This document shows positions 23,801 to 32,800 of a stretch of DNA of 64,000 bases, one piece after another. The stretch's first letter is position 1; the number at the start of each line of letters is the position of its first letter. Source of the DNA: Dasypus novemcinctus (Eukaryota; Chordata; Mammalia; Cingulata; Dasypodidae); contig NC_080675.1 of NCBI RefSeq assembly GCF_030445035.2, forward strand, positions 62,574,544 through 62,638,543, in the 5' to 3' direction. Under the pieces are notes generated by a model. It was not told where the DNA came from and ran no database searches. It was given only the letters and a program-made list of their open reading frames with translations. The translations under genes were made by a program, and so were the position numbers.

Positions 23801-24261
23801 AACACTGTGGGGAAAAAAGAATTTACTGAACAAAAATGGGCAAGGAAAATAACCAAGCCTTCCTCCTTCGCATCCGCAGGGGTCGCCCAGGACTCTGGGA
23901 GCGGGGTGAGGGTGGGGCTCAGGAACCCCTAAGGCGAACACCCACCGCGGAAACCGCCAGGCGCCCGAGGCCGGAAGGCGGCCCGCCTCTCCGTTCCCGG
24001 GAAAGGGGCGGGGCGACTCCCCTGGCAGGGCCTGTCCGTTCCACGCACCTCATAGCGAGTCCCACACTTGTCCTTAAGGGTAGAGATGAGTAGGCAGGTG
24101 GAGTCGCGGCCGCCCGTTTCGACCCCCACCCGGGGCCGCGGTCGACTCCTGGGCGTCTGCTGACAGAGGGTCAGCACCGCCCGGACGCCTCTGCCCCGGT
24201 TCCTCAGCCCTAAGGCAGGCAGCTGCCGACAAGCCACCTCCACCTCGCAGTGCAGCTTCAT
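14571..24261 (-). CDS. LRR1: LRR1, leucine-rich repeat protein 1 (four coding exons)
   Basis: LRR1 is the substrate receptor of a CUL2 ubiquitin ligase that targets MCM7 in the replicative helicase to unload it when forks converge. The coding parts are 24261-24049, 21192-21094, 17334-16613 and 14811-14571 (213+99+722+241 = 1275 nt, 424 residues plus stop). All junctions obey GT-AG and keep one frame. Residues 1-104 are the N-terminal region (begins MKLHCEVEV). LRRs run at ~186-321, with LDLS.N.I..LP and LPSEF..L.LEYLDL signatures. The C-terminal exon has CVCGRFCLSCF and ends SDMLK. Human LRR1 is about 414 residues; the excess is in exon 1. The start is the ATG giving the conserved MKLHCEV N-terminus; an ATG three codons upstream is in frame but not conserved. 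No inactivating change is seen. Confidence 0.95.
15870..16100 (+). repeat. MIR in LRR1 intron 3
   Basis: Contains the MIR core: TTAGCTCATTTATCCTCACA, then GATGAGAAAATCAAACCACAAGG and GCCAGGAACCAAGCCC. Diverged and ancient. The stretch 14815-15870 holds no recognisable feature. Confidence 0.75.
16205..16595 (-). repeat. L2 fragment abutting LRR1 exon 3
   Basis: Reads as the reverse of an L2 3' end (TTCATTCATCAACGTATTTACTGA, then CCCTCATGGATATTACATTATAGTGGGGG) and continues into the L2 body. It stops about 15 bp from the exon 3 donor. Confidence 0.7.
16613..17334 (-). CDS. LRR1: LRR1 coding exon 3 (LRR exon)
   Basis: The acceptor is TTATTCAG at 17341-17335 (minus strand) and the donor is AACAG|GTAAG at 16612. 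It encodes residues 105-344, starting ANSSSLK and holding all LRRs, and ends two bases into the Arg codon. An ATG at 17361 upstream of the acceptor is intronic. Confidence 0.96.
17589..18091 (+). mobile_element. 5'-truncated L1 tail with a nested SINE
   Basis: AAATAAAACTGTTCA occurs at 17574-17588 and 18092-18106. Between them is only a short L1 3' end (GGGGAGGAGTGGGATGAGG, then CCTCATATTTTTTGAATGTA and an A-rich tail), which a DAS-III SINE later entered. The two insertions can be ordered from the nested duplications. Confidence 0.85.
17594..17961 (+). mobile_element. DAS-III SINE
   Basis: Plus-strand copy with a clean head (GGAAACGGACTTTGGCCCAGT), B-box-like GCGGTTCAAACCC and tail AATAAATCTTTAAAAAAAAA. 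The duplication AAACTGTTCAGGGGG lies at 17579-17593 and 17963-17977. Confidence 0.92.
18107..18480. other. LRR1 intron 2 segment, L2-like relic
   Basis: Around 18325-18425 the text (ACTGAGCACCTACTACATGC, then TTCCCTCAAGGAATATATAAG) resembles a reversed L2/MIR 3' end. Nothing else recognised. Confidence 0.4.
18600..19135 (+). pseudogene. Retroposed 3' end of an unidentified transcript
   Basis: Sequence with a C-run (18879-18898) and GC-rich text ends in TAATAAAAGTTTGTTTCTGG followed by 20 A residues (19095-19134). A polyadenylation signal ~17 nt before a genomic A-tail is the mark of a retroposed mRNA end. No protein was recognised and I found no clear target duplication; the 5' limit is uncertain. 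Confidence 0.5.
19261..19841 (-). mobile_element. hAT-like MITE with a nested SINE
   Basis: Terminal inverted repeats CAGGGGTTCTTAACC (19261) and GTTAAGAACCCCTG (19828-19841) are flanked by an 8-bp duplication, CTCTAGAA / TTCTAGAA. Eight-base duplications are typical of hAT transposons. Without the SINE the element is about 190 bp. It is related to the copy at 26151-26339 in inverse orientation, sharing GATATATTTATTAAATAA. Confidence 0.8.
19285..19678 (-). mobile_element. DAS-III SINE
   Basis: Minus-strand copy inside the MITE, flanked by TCTTAACCTTTTTT on both sides (19268 and 19681). Confidence 0.9.
19850..21090. other. LRR1 intron 2, weak L2-like sequence
   Basis: A stretch at 19985-20640 has the style of L2-body relics (TTGGTTGGAATGTGGGAGC, GGCAACAGTGTACACAG), but I cannot align it. 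No gene, RNA or clear repeat seen in the rest. Confidence 0.3.
21094..21192 (-). CDS. LRR1: LRR1 coding exon 2
   Basis: A 99-nt, 33-codon exon between acceptor TTTAAACAG and donor AAG|GTATGG (minus strand). It encodes residues 72-104, starting LKENIHQFF and ending DIYLSK. In phase 0 on both sides. Confidence 0.95.
21545..21665 (+). repeat. L2 3' end
   Basis: Shows AGATTATAAACTCCATGAGAG, TATTCCCAGAGTTAGAACAGTG and GGCACATAGTAGGTCCTCAA, the L2 3'-end pattern, in LRR1 intron 1. Confidence 0.75.
21690..22480 (-). repeat. L2 relic
   Basis: Starts as a reversed L2 3' end (CAACAATTATTTATTGAGAA) and continues with L2-body words (GAATTTTGGATTTTATCCTAAG; GATGATGGTGGCTTAGACTA). Ancient and diverged. 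Confidence 0.6.
22790..22872 (-). mobile_element. Short tRNA-head SINE
   Basis: Minus-strand tRNA-like head only: complement of GGGAGCTCAAGTGGTTGAGC..GGTTCAATCCCC, ending AAAAAAAATTA. It splits an L2 3' end (about 22700-22985, resuming at ...GCACACAGTAGGTCTTC). Confidence 0.65.
22990..23880. other. LRR1 intron 1, no feature seen
   Basis: A/T-rich unique-looking sequence leading to the CpG-rich promoter. No coding exon, RNA gene or dated repeat recognised. Confidence 0.4.
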
Positions 24262-24620
24262 CGCGCCCAAGTGGCTGCAACCCCGCCCACCACTCGGCTT
24301 TGAAACTTCCTCCTTCCCGCCGCGCCGGGGGCCCTCGAATAGGAGGGCTGTCCGAGGATCCGCCTGCCTGCTTGGTGTGCTAAAGCTCAGGTTTTCTTCA
24401 GTAGAGTGACTCTACGAGTCCCGCGGAGAGGACGGCGTCCCCGCTTCGCTGCAGGACTGTGTTCCGACTGTAGCTGCAGAGCGGCAGCGCGCGCCCACCG
24501 GCAGCCTGAAGGTCCCGCTTGGGCCTCTCGAAACCGGCGCTCGGCGCGGGCGACTCCCCTCCCGGGATCGCGTGCCGAAAGCGGCTGTGATTGTTATTGT
24601 TTAGGGCTGATTTACTGCAC
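23880..24620 (-). promoter_or_regulatory. LRR1: CpG-rich promoter and first exon of LRR1
   Basis: GC-rich and dense in CpG, unlike the flanks. Upstream of the ATG (24261) on the minus strand are a GC box (complement of CCCCGCCCAC, 24281-24290) and a TTTGAA word at 24299-24304, which matches the core of the CHR element of cell-cycle promoters. A Sp1-type housekeeping promoter is likely; the CHR assignment is only suggestive. The island extends past the gene start to 24620. Confidence 0.75.
24049..24261 (-). CDS. LRR1: LRR1 coding exon 1
   Basis: 71 codons from the ATG to donor GAG|GTGCGT. It starts MKLHCEVEVACRQLPALGL and ends STLKDKCGTRYE. Compared with my memory of human LRR1, about ten residues (GVETGGRDST region, codons ~47-58) are extra, in GC-rich DNA. 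Confidence 0.93.
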
Positions 24621-24629
24621 TTTCCGCTC

Positions 24630-25565
24630 GTGACGTGGTATTTCCAGCACTCGTTGGCCTCCTGAGTTTCCGGAGGGCAGGCAGGAGTCCCTCTGTGTTA
24701 GAGGGAAAGGCTCTTTACTTACATAGCTTTGCCCATTATGAGTTCCCCATTAAGCCAGCGACGACGCAGGCTTTCTTGGCGCTGACAACCTAGGGTTTTG
24801 TTTTGAATTTTATTTTGGAGGCTCCCTTCACTCCGGAGGCAACACCTGGCAGCTCAGAGTGGAACTTGATGTAACTGTATTTGTCTTGGCAGTTCCTGTA
24901 GGACAATGTTTACTTTGCAGCCCCAGGTTGGGTAGACGGAGTGACAGGCTTCACTTGAGCTGAAACTTGGAAAGGCGGTCCTAGACCTTACGCGTTCTGC
25001 GGCCTCCTAATTCCATTAACTAAGGGCCGGGACCGGTGAGGCGAGGTAGGCGCCTTTGGCACACATTTTGAGGCAATCTTGTCTAAAGTTGTAAACTTGC
25101 CACCTTAAATTTTGCGCTCTGGCGCTTTCCTCGTTTCACCTTGCTCGCGGCCTTAAATATTTCATTTAGTCTGAGGTATACTTCTGTAATTGTGAAATGG
25201 CGTTCAGAAATACCAATTTTCAGTTGAACTGTGGCAATGATTTATCCCTAAAATGAGCGTCCCTGTTTACATGTTGAACCTAATAAAGTGTTGTCTGTTG
25301 GTTCCTCCCCCTGAAAAACCTAACTGGTTCATGAAAACTAGTGATTAAGATTTTTTCAATTTTTCTTTTATCTATATTAATTAGAGCATAAAAACACTAA
25401 GCATTTAACAACAGGGTATCTCATGCCTAAACCAAACATCACACTAGAATGTTCAGACTATTAACTTATAGGAAAGTTACCTATTTTTATTCTTTGATGG
25501 GCAATAATATAGACATAATATAGAAAATAATAAAATATCGTCTAAAGCTTTACAAGTACATTAAG
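24630..25565. other. Upstream of LRR1, no feature seen
   Basis: Moderate-GC sequence grading into A/T-rich DNA. No exon-like frame, RNA gene or clear repeat recognised. Confidence 0.4.
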
Positions 25566-25567
25566 TA

Positions 25568-25980
25568 GGGAAGCGGATTTGGGCCAACAGATAGGGCAGC
25601 CACCTACCACATGGGAGGTCCAAGGTTCAATCCCAGGGCCTCCTGACCTGCATGATGAGCTGGCCCACTCACAGTGCTGATGGGCGCAAGGAGTGCTGTG
25701 CCATGCAGGAGTGTCCCCTGCGTAGGGGAGCCCCACGCGCAAGGAGTATGCCCTGCAAGCAAGGAGAGCCACCCAGCAGGAAAAAAGTGCAGCCTGCCCA
25801 GGAATGGCGCCGCACACACAGAGAGCTGACGCAGCAAGATGATGCAACAAAAAGAGATTTTGGGTTCCCCTGACAAGAATACAAGTGGACACAGAAGAAC
25901 ACATAGTGAATGGACAGAGAGGAGGCAACTGGGGGGGGAGAAGGGGAGAGAAGTAAAAAAATAAAAAATAAATCTTAAAA
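25568..25980 (+). mobile_element. DAS-III SINE
   Basis: Plus-strand copy from GGGAAGCGGATTTGGGCCAAC to the tail AATAAATCTTAAAAATA. Full-length by comparison with the other copies. No sure target duplication. Confidence 0.9.
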
Positions 25981-26150
25981 ATACAACGGTTTAGAACTGA
26001 AAGTATTTAAATGTGATCATCTTTGAAAATAAACTCATGTTGGTTGTCAAACTTGCAAATTAGAACCCATCCTCTTGCACACATTATCAACCCTTAACAC
26101 ATTCTCAATTCTTTCACTTTCCTTCAATATCAAGCTATAATTCTCCAGAG

Positions 26151-26339
26151 TCTCGGGGTTCTTAACCAGGGGTCCAAAGTGTCTTTGGAAAGATTTTAGG
26201 AGTGTCCATGAGCATGAATTGAAAATTTAAAAAAACATTTCTTGTTGGGGCATGTGGGTGCGGGTATGATATATTTATTAAATAACACTGTAGTGTGGAC
26301 TAATGGGTCCATGGAACAAAAAAACGTTAAGAACCCCTG
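26151..26339 (+). mobile_element. hAT-like MITE, second copy
   Basis: A 189-bp element with inverted ends GGGGTTCTTAACC and GTTAAGAACCCCTG, flanked by CTCCAGAG / CTCCAGAC (8 bp). The interior contains GATATATTTATTAAATAACA and TGGAACAAAAAAACGTTAAG. Same family as 19261-19841 on the other strand. Confidence 0.8.
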
Positions 26340-26349
26340 CTCCAGACTA

Positions 26350-26870
26350 ATGTTTCCAATTTTTTCCCCATTTTCATGACTCCGTGTCATTGAGCACTAA
26401 AACCTGACTGACCAGATCCATATTGGGACTATAGGTTGCCTTGTAGTTGTGCTTTTCCTACTGGGTCTGAAGAATCACTGTGAAGGAAAGCCTGATGACT
26501 TTTATACATTGAAGGGATCATCACTGCAGCAGAGTATGCAAGGGGTGGATTTCTCCCTGGACAAGTCAATGACTGAATCACTAATGAGTTATGGGATCCA
26601 TCTTTTAATGTGTTTGACCCTAAAACAAAGGGAGAGATTCACAGTGTTGAATTTTACCTGAACCCTGTGATCTTGGAACTTCTCCTTACCTTAAGTAAAC
26701 ATTAGGCAGTCTCTAGGACCCTGACCTCACGTTTGTCCCAGTAAAGATCTTTTTAGCCTTTTCTTCCCCATTCGTGGATCCCATTCAGTAACATGTATTA
26801 CATGTTTAGTTGTCACTGTCTCTTTAGTATATCTTGTTTTAGTTTTTGTAATTGTGGAAATATATATATT
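26350..26870. other. Unassigned sequence between MITE and SINE
   Basis: A 70-codon open frame (26449-26661, plus) has no recognisable domain or splice context. I do not call it a gene. No repeat recognised. Confidence 0.35.
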
Positions 26871-26871
26871 A

Positions 26872-26960
26872 GGCACGGTGTAGCTCAGTGATTAAGCTCC
26901 TGTTTCCCATGTACAAGATCCTGGGTTCAATCCCTGGTGCCTCCTTAAAAAATAAAAAAA
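26872..26960 (+). mobile_element. tRNA-head SINE (tRNA-like)
   Basis: GGCACGGTGTAGCTCAGTGA ... GGGTTCAATCCCTGGTGCC folds like a tRNA (acceptor GGCAC with GTGCC; A-box and B-box present), followed by CTCC and A-rich tail. Related heads occur elsewhere in the window with tails, so it is a SINE and not a tRNA gene. Confidence 0.75.
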
Positions 26961-27250
26961 TTTAAAAATATATACAGCATACATTTTCCCTCCCCAATCC
27001 ATCCCAAGAATACTATTCAGTGGGGTCAATTACACAGTGTTGAAGTACCCTCACCACCATACATTACTAGAAGTTTCCTTTCATCCCAAACAGAAACCCT
27101 ACACTCATTTTTCGTTAACTCCCAATTGCCACTGCCCCCACCCATGGTAACATGTACTCTACTTAATGTCTCTGAGTATCTATGTTCTCTGATATTTTCT
27201 TTGTGGTTACTGTGGGACTTAAATTCAACATCCTAAATCTATAATAATCT
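26960..27250 (-). repeat. Old L1 3' end
   Basis: Reversed L1-type text (ATTCAGTGGGGTCAATTACA, CCCTCACCACCATACATTAC, AACTCCCAATTGCCACTGCC). Ancient copy with no coding content. Confidence 0.6.
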
Positions 27251-27302
27251 CGTTTGTTTTGACACCAGTTTCAGTTCAATAACATAAATTCTTTTTCTTT
27301 TA

Positions 27303-27380
27303 TAGGAGGTACTGGGATCGAACCTGGGACTTCATACATAGGAAGCAGGCACTCAAACATTGAGCTACATCTGCTCCCCT
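27303..27380 (-). mobile_element. tRNA-head SINE
   Basis: Complement of GGGAGCAGATGTAGCTCAAT ... GGTTCGATCCCAGTACCTCC. Short copy. Confidence 0.7.
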
Positions 27381-27404
27381 AAAATATTTTTTAAATAATT
27401 TTTT

Positions 27405-27930
27405 AAAAGATTTATTTTATTTAGCTCTCCCCACTCCCTTGTTGTTTGCACTTGCTATGTCTATTTGTCGTCTTTGTTTCTTTAGGAGGAACTGGAAACT
27501 GAACTCAAGACCTCCAATGTGGAGGGAAATACCTAATTGCTTAAGCCACCTCTGTTCCCTGCTTTATTGTGTGGCTTGTTATGTTTTTCCTCTTGTATCT
27601 CTTGTTGCGTCATCTTGTCATGTCAGCTCGCAGTGCCTGCTTGTCGATGTTTTTCCTCTTGTGTCTCTTGTTGTGTCATCCTGTTGCTCCAGCTTGCAGC
27701 GCCTGCCCATCACACCAGCTCCCTGTCCAGTTCGTCCTCTTTAGGAGGCACTGGGAACCTCTGCTCCCTGCTTTGTTATGCCTCTCATTTTGTTTTTCTT
27801 TTTGTGTCTCATGTTGCGTTATCTTATGTCAGCTTGCCATGGCTGCCCATCATGCCAGCTTGCTATTTTCTTTAGGAGGTGCTGGGAACCAAACCACAAT
27901 TGACACTAAGTCTTATCAAGGCTCCCTGTT
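27405..27930 (-). mobile_element. Composite DAS-type SINE cluster
   Basis: From an A-tail complement (TTTTAAAAGATTTATTTTATTT) through a B-box-like segment near 27500 (GAACTGAACTCAAGACCTCC) and three repeats of TTTTTC(C)TCTTGT(A/G)TCTCTTG..GTCATC. Likely two or more related SINE pieces. The internal repeats explain the long open frames. Confidence 0.6.
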
Positions 27931-27974
27931 ATGTGGCACGTTGTTTTTCTCTTGTGGCTTTCAAAATTCTCTTT

Positions 27975-28113
27975 ATGGGAAGCAGATTTGGTTCAATGGA
28001 TAGAGCATCTGCCTATCACATGGAGGTCCAGTGTTCAAACCCAGGACCTCCTGACCTGTGTGATAAGCTAACCCATGTGGTGAGCTGGCCCACACGCAGC
28101 ACTGATGTGCATA
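27975..28113 (+). mobile_element. Truncated DAS-III-type SINE
   Basis: Head GGGAAGCAGATTTGGTTCAA through CACGCAGCACTGATGTGC, then cut at ATAAGGA; no tail. The sequence after it is of a different kind (LTR-like). Confidence 0.8.
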
Positions 28114-28492
28114 AGGAGATAAAAGACATGGCAAAGGATAGAGTTGAGGCTTTTGATGTTGGAGTTTTGATGTTGGAGTTTGATGCTAAAACCTTAAGCT
28201 GGAGCCCTGGGAAGTAAGCTCACAGAGGAAAGAGAAGCAAGCCCTGGGAAGAGAGGAACACTCAGCTCAGGAAGAAGCAAGCCCTGGGAAGAGAGGAACC
28301 CAGGAAGCCTGAATACTTGCAGATGTCTGGCAGCCATCTTGCTCCAACACATGAAAATTGCCTTTGGTGAGGGAAGTAACTTATGCTTTATGGCCTGTTA
28401 TCTGTAAGCTCCTACTCCAAATAAATGTCCTTTATAAAACCGAAGTAATTTCTGGTATTTTGCATCAACACCCCTTTGGCTGACTAATACAG
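28114..28492 (+). mobile_element. LTR-like repeat end
   Basis: Ends ...CCAAATAAATGTCCTTTATA..GGTATTTTGCATCAACACCC..GACTAATACA, the look of a MaLR/ERVL-type LTR (AATAAA in the middle, ACA end). A tandem GAAGCAAGCCCTGGGAAGAG unit occurs at ~28225 and ~28272. The family name is not certain. Confidence 0.5.
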
Positions 28493-28969
28493 CTTCCTTT
28501 TTATAATTTCCATCTCTCTATTGATATTCTCTTTGTGTTCATGTATCATTTTCCTTTTTCCTTTATTTCTCTGTCCATATTTTTCTTTAGCTCTTTGAGC
28601 ATATTTAGGACTGTTTTTTAAAAAGTACTCATCTGCAATTTCCCAAATCTCATCTTCCTCATTGATGGCTTCTAATACGTTAATTTTTTTCCTTTGACTG
28701 GGCCATTGCCTCCTGTTTCTTTGTATGTCTTGTAACCTTTTATTGAAACTGGGACATTTTGGTATTTTAAGATACTATCACTGGAATTCAAACTCTGAGG
28801 TGTTCAGCTAGTATTATGACAGAGCTTTCCTTGAATGCCAGGAACTAACCAGCCTACAGGTTTTTGGCAAAAGGAAGCAAAGAAATAAGGTCTAAATTTG
28901 TTTTCCTTCTGTAAAATTAGTTCCTCTTCTTTCTGGCCTATATATTACAATCATTCTGTCCTTCCTGTC

Positions 28970-29450
28970 TATGGTGATTTGGAGCTATGTTCTCCACAAA
29001 AACATGTTCTTAGACTTAATCCACTCCTGTGGGTGAGAACCCACTGTAAGTAGAAACTTTTGGTAAGGTTACTTTAGTAAAAGTGTGGCCCAGCTCAATC
29101 AGGATATTTCTTAATCTTATTACTGGAGTCTTTGAAAAGAAGAATGAAGTTCAGATAGAAAGAAAGCCATGGGAAACAAGAAGTTGAAGGTCAGCAGAAC
29201 CTGGAAGCGAGGGAAGAGGTCAAGAAAGGCCACCATGTGCATTGCCATGTGACAGAGGAGCCAAGAACTAAGCCAAGGGTCCCTGGTATCCAGGGCAAGT
29301 GCCCTGGTCTTCAGGAAAAAGCATCGCCTTGATGAGACCTTGATTTGGACTCTTCCTAGCCTCAAAACTGTGAGCTAAAGAACTCCACTGTTTAAGCTAT
29401 CCCATTATATGGTGTTTGCTTGAGCAGCCATGGAAACTTAAAACATTCTA
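28970..29450 (+). mobile_element. MaLR-type LTR
   Basis: Pattern of an MLT1-like LTR: GTGGGTGAGAACCCACTGTA, GTTACTTTAGTAAAAGTGTG, TTGATTTGGACTCTTCCTAG, CCTCAAAACTGTGAGC, then TGGTGTTTGCTTGAGCAGCC. Start and end are eroded. Confidence 0.55.
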
Positions 29451-29519
29451 TGTTTTATTCATACTAATTAATCCTATCAACCTTTCAAAGTTTAGCTTAA
29501 TTTCCACTAAAGTTTCTTT

Positions 29520-29650
29520 AATTAAAAAAAAATTAAATACAATGTAACATTTCCCATTTTAACCATCTTCAAGTATACAATTCAGTGGTGTTGACTATAT
29601 TCACATTGTTGTGCTATCATCACTACCTTCCATTACCAAAATTTTTTGGT
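29520..29650 (-). repeat. Old L1 3' fragment
   Basis: Reversed text such as AAGTATACAATTCAGTGGTG and TTGTTGTGCTATCATCACTA. Confidence 0.6.
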
Positions 29651-29850
29651 ATTCTTCCAGTATGCCATCAGCTATACTAGGTACTGGAAGGCAAAGATGA
29701 ATTTTCAGTGTTTAGGAGATACAAGTAAGTCAATAATTATTTTTACTACAACAAAAATGTTATATAAGTATAGAGTAGTATAAAGTAGCCAGATGATGAA
29801 AAATAATGTTTGCTAAACCAAGGCCTTTGAACTTTAGTTGAAGTTCTGGA

Positions 29851-32800
29851 GGGACCTCCAGGAAGATGGTGGATTAGCAAGACATGGGACTCTCTTCTCC
29901 AGAAAAGTAGCTAGAGGACAGCTTCAAATAGCCTAGAAAAAGATCTAGGGTTTAGGACACCTGGCAAAAACTGTACACTGCCCAAAGAAGAGAGGGATAA
30001 AGGAGGGAAATTGCTATGACAAAACTATGAATTGAAACCAGTGTCTGCTGCTGCTGGTACCATCCCCCACACTAAAGACACTTTAGAATTCTCAGGACTC
30101 TGGTCCTGTGGCTACAGACAATGGGGGCTCCAAGGATCTACTACCCCAGGAAGTAGGAGAGAGAGGGACACAGCCTAAGGCTGACTCAGCTTCTGACCCA
30201 CAAATTTGGTTTGCTGTGCCCCATGAGCCCTTCCAGGCTGGGTGGGACCATACTGGTTCTGGGAGCTGGGGAAAACTGGAGAAATTTGACCATTGCAACC
30301 TCCCTCTCTTTTAGCTGGGACTGATTGTTGAGGATGCCCCAGGAAAGGGGAGAGAGAGGGACACGGCCTAAGGCTGGCTTAGCTTTTGACTTGCAAATTT
30401 GGTCTGCATTATCCCAGGAGCCCTCCCAGGCCAGGTGGGATGTGCCATTGTTTGCCTTGGAGCTAGGAAGGGTTTAAATATATACAACCATCCCAGTCTC
30501 CTCCTCTACTAACTGGGACTGATTGTTGAGGCCTCAGAGGGGCGTGGAAATATTGAGGAAAAGGGAGGGGGCTGCCAGAGAAGGCTGGAGAACTGCCTCA
30601 GAGAAAGTTTGAATTACAAGACTTGTAGCCTCCAGACAGGAAGCTTTATCGCATCAATTCAGTCTGTGTTGCAACAAATACTCTGTGACCAGGCATTGAA
30701 CTGAGGACTGCCAAAGAGTGCCATCAGCTGGCAGACCAAGGAAGTGCAGTCAAGAAAATTAAAAATAAGTAGGAGAAGCTTTTTCTCCTCTTGACAGCCT
30801 CCCTCCCCAAGGCCTTAGGAAGTGTCTCTACAACCAATTACTGGGTCAAGTGCCCAGTTTTGAGCAACCAGCAGGACAATCCTAACAATCCAGGTTGAGC
30901 CAAGAATCAAAGGGCAGTGGTAATGCTCAGCCTCCTGCCACTAAATTCCTACAAAAGAGAAAGAAGTTGAGCATCTGAATAAACTACATCCTAGTCAGAT
31001 GCCTAGATATGAGCAAAAAATTACCAGCCATACTCAGAAAATAGAAGACATGGCCCAAGAAAAGGAATAATATATCAAAGTCACAGAGGAGATGCAGAAT
31101 TTGAGAGACTTAATCAGCAAGATGTGCACAAATTTCTAAAATCAATGAGTTGAAAGATAATATGGTCAAAGACATAAATGACATCAAGAAGACATTGAGT
31201 GAGCACAAAGAAGAATCTGAAATCCTGAACAGAAAAGTAACAGAGCTCATGGGAATGAAAGACACAATAGGTGAGATAAAAAACACATTTGAGGCATACA
31301 ACAGTAGATTCTAAATGATAGAAGAAAGAATAAGTGATACTGAAGACAGAACAGCTAAAATTGAAGAAATTGGGTAGGGGCTCAGAGAGGTGAATGACAA
31401 CACAAAACACAACAACATACATGTAATGGTAGTTCCAGAAGGAGAAGAGAAGGAAAAAGGGGCAGAAAGAGTATTTGAGGAAATCATAGCTGAAATTTTC
31501 CCAACTCTCATGAAAGAAATGAACATACATGTACAGGAAGCATACCATAACCCAATCAGAATAAATCTGAATAGACCTATTCCAAGACACATACTACTCG
31601 GAATGTCAAATGTCAAAGATGAAGAGAAAATTCTCAGAGCAGCAAGGGAGAAGCAAACCATCACATATAAAGAATGTCCAGTAAGATATCACAGATTTCT
31701 CTTCAGAAACCATGGAGGCAAAAGCTCATGGTATGATACATTTAGGATACTGAAAGAGAAAAACTACCCACTGAGAATTCTTTATCCAGCAAAATTGTCC
31801 TTTAAATATGAAGGTGAGTATAAAATATTCACAAACAAGCAGAAACTAAGAGCATTTGCAAAGAAGAATCAACCTTTGTGGGAAATATTAAAGGAAGCCT
31901 TAGAACCTGAAAGAAAAAGACAGGAGAGACAGGCTTGGAGGAGAATGTAGAAGAAAGAATAGCAGAAAGGATAACCAAAAGAGTAAAAAGACAGACAAAA
32001 ATAAGATATGATGTATGAAAACCAAAGAATAAAATGGAGGAAGCAAATAGTGCATTTACAGTAATATTATTGAATGTGAATGGATTAAACTTCCCAATCA
32101 AAAGATACAGGCTGACAGAATGGATAAAAAACCTAAGCCATCCATATCCTGCTTACAAGAAACTCACCTTATACAGTCAATTGGTTTTTGACAAACCTAC
32201 CAAGTCAATGTTAACCAGACCAAACAGTCATTTCAACAAATGGTGCTGGGACAACTGGATATCCATAACCAAAAGAATGAAAGAGGACCCATATGTTACT
32301 CCCTATACAAGAATCAACTAAAAATAGATCAAAGACCTAAATATAAAAGCCAGCACCATAAAACTACAAGAAGATAATGTAGGGAAGCATCTTCAAGACC
32401 TTGTAGTAGATGGTGGTTTCTTGGACCTCACACTTAATGCTCAAGCAACAACAACAATAACAAAATACATAAACGGGACCTCCTCAAAATTAAACACTTT
32501 TTCACCTCACAGGACTTTGTCAAAAGGATGAAAAGACAGCCAACACAATGGGAGAAAATATTTGGAAATCACATATCTGATAAGGATTTAATATCCAGGA
32601 TATATAAAGAGATGTTACAACTCAACAATAAAAAGACAAATGACTCAATTAAAAAATGATCAAAAACTTGAATAGACATTTGTCCAGAGAAGTACAAATG
32701 GAAAAAAAAAAAACACATGAAGAAATGCCCAAAATCACTAATGATTGGGGAAATGCAAATCAAAATTATAATGAGATATCATTTCATACCTATCAGAATG

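Noticed and set aside
26872..26950. tRNA gene (A-box, B-box and acceptor pairing visible)
   Set aside because: The same head with SINE tails recurs several times in the window, and this copy is followed by CTCC and A-rich sequence without a Pol III T-run.
29120..29365. Minus-strand frame of 81 codons
   Set aside because: Lies in a MaLR-type LTR, antisense, without domain or splice context.
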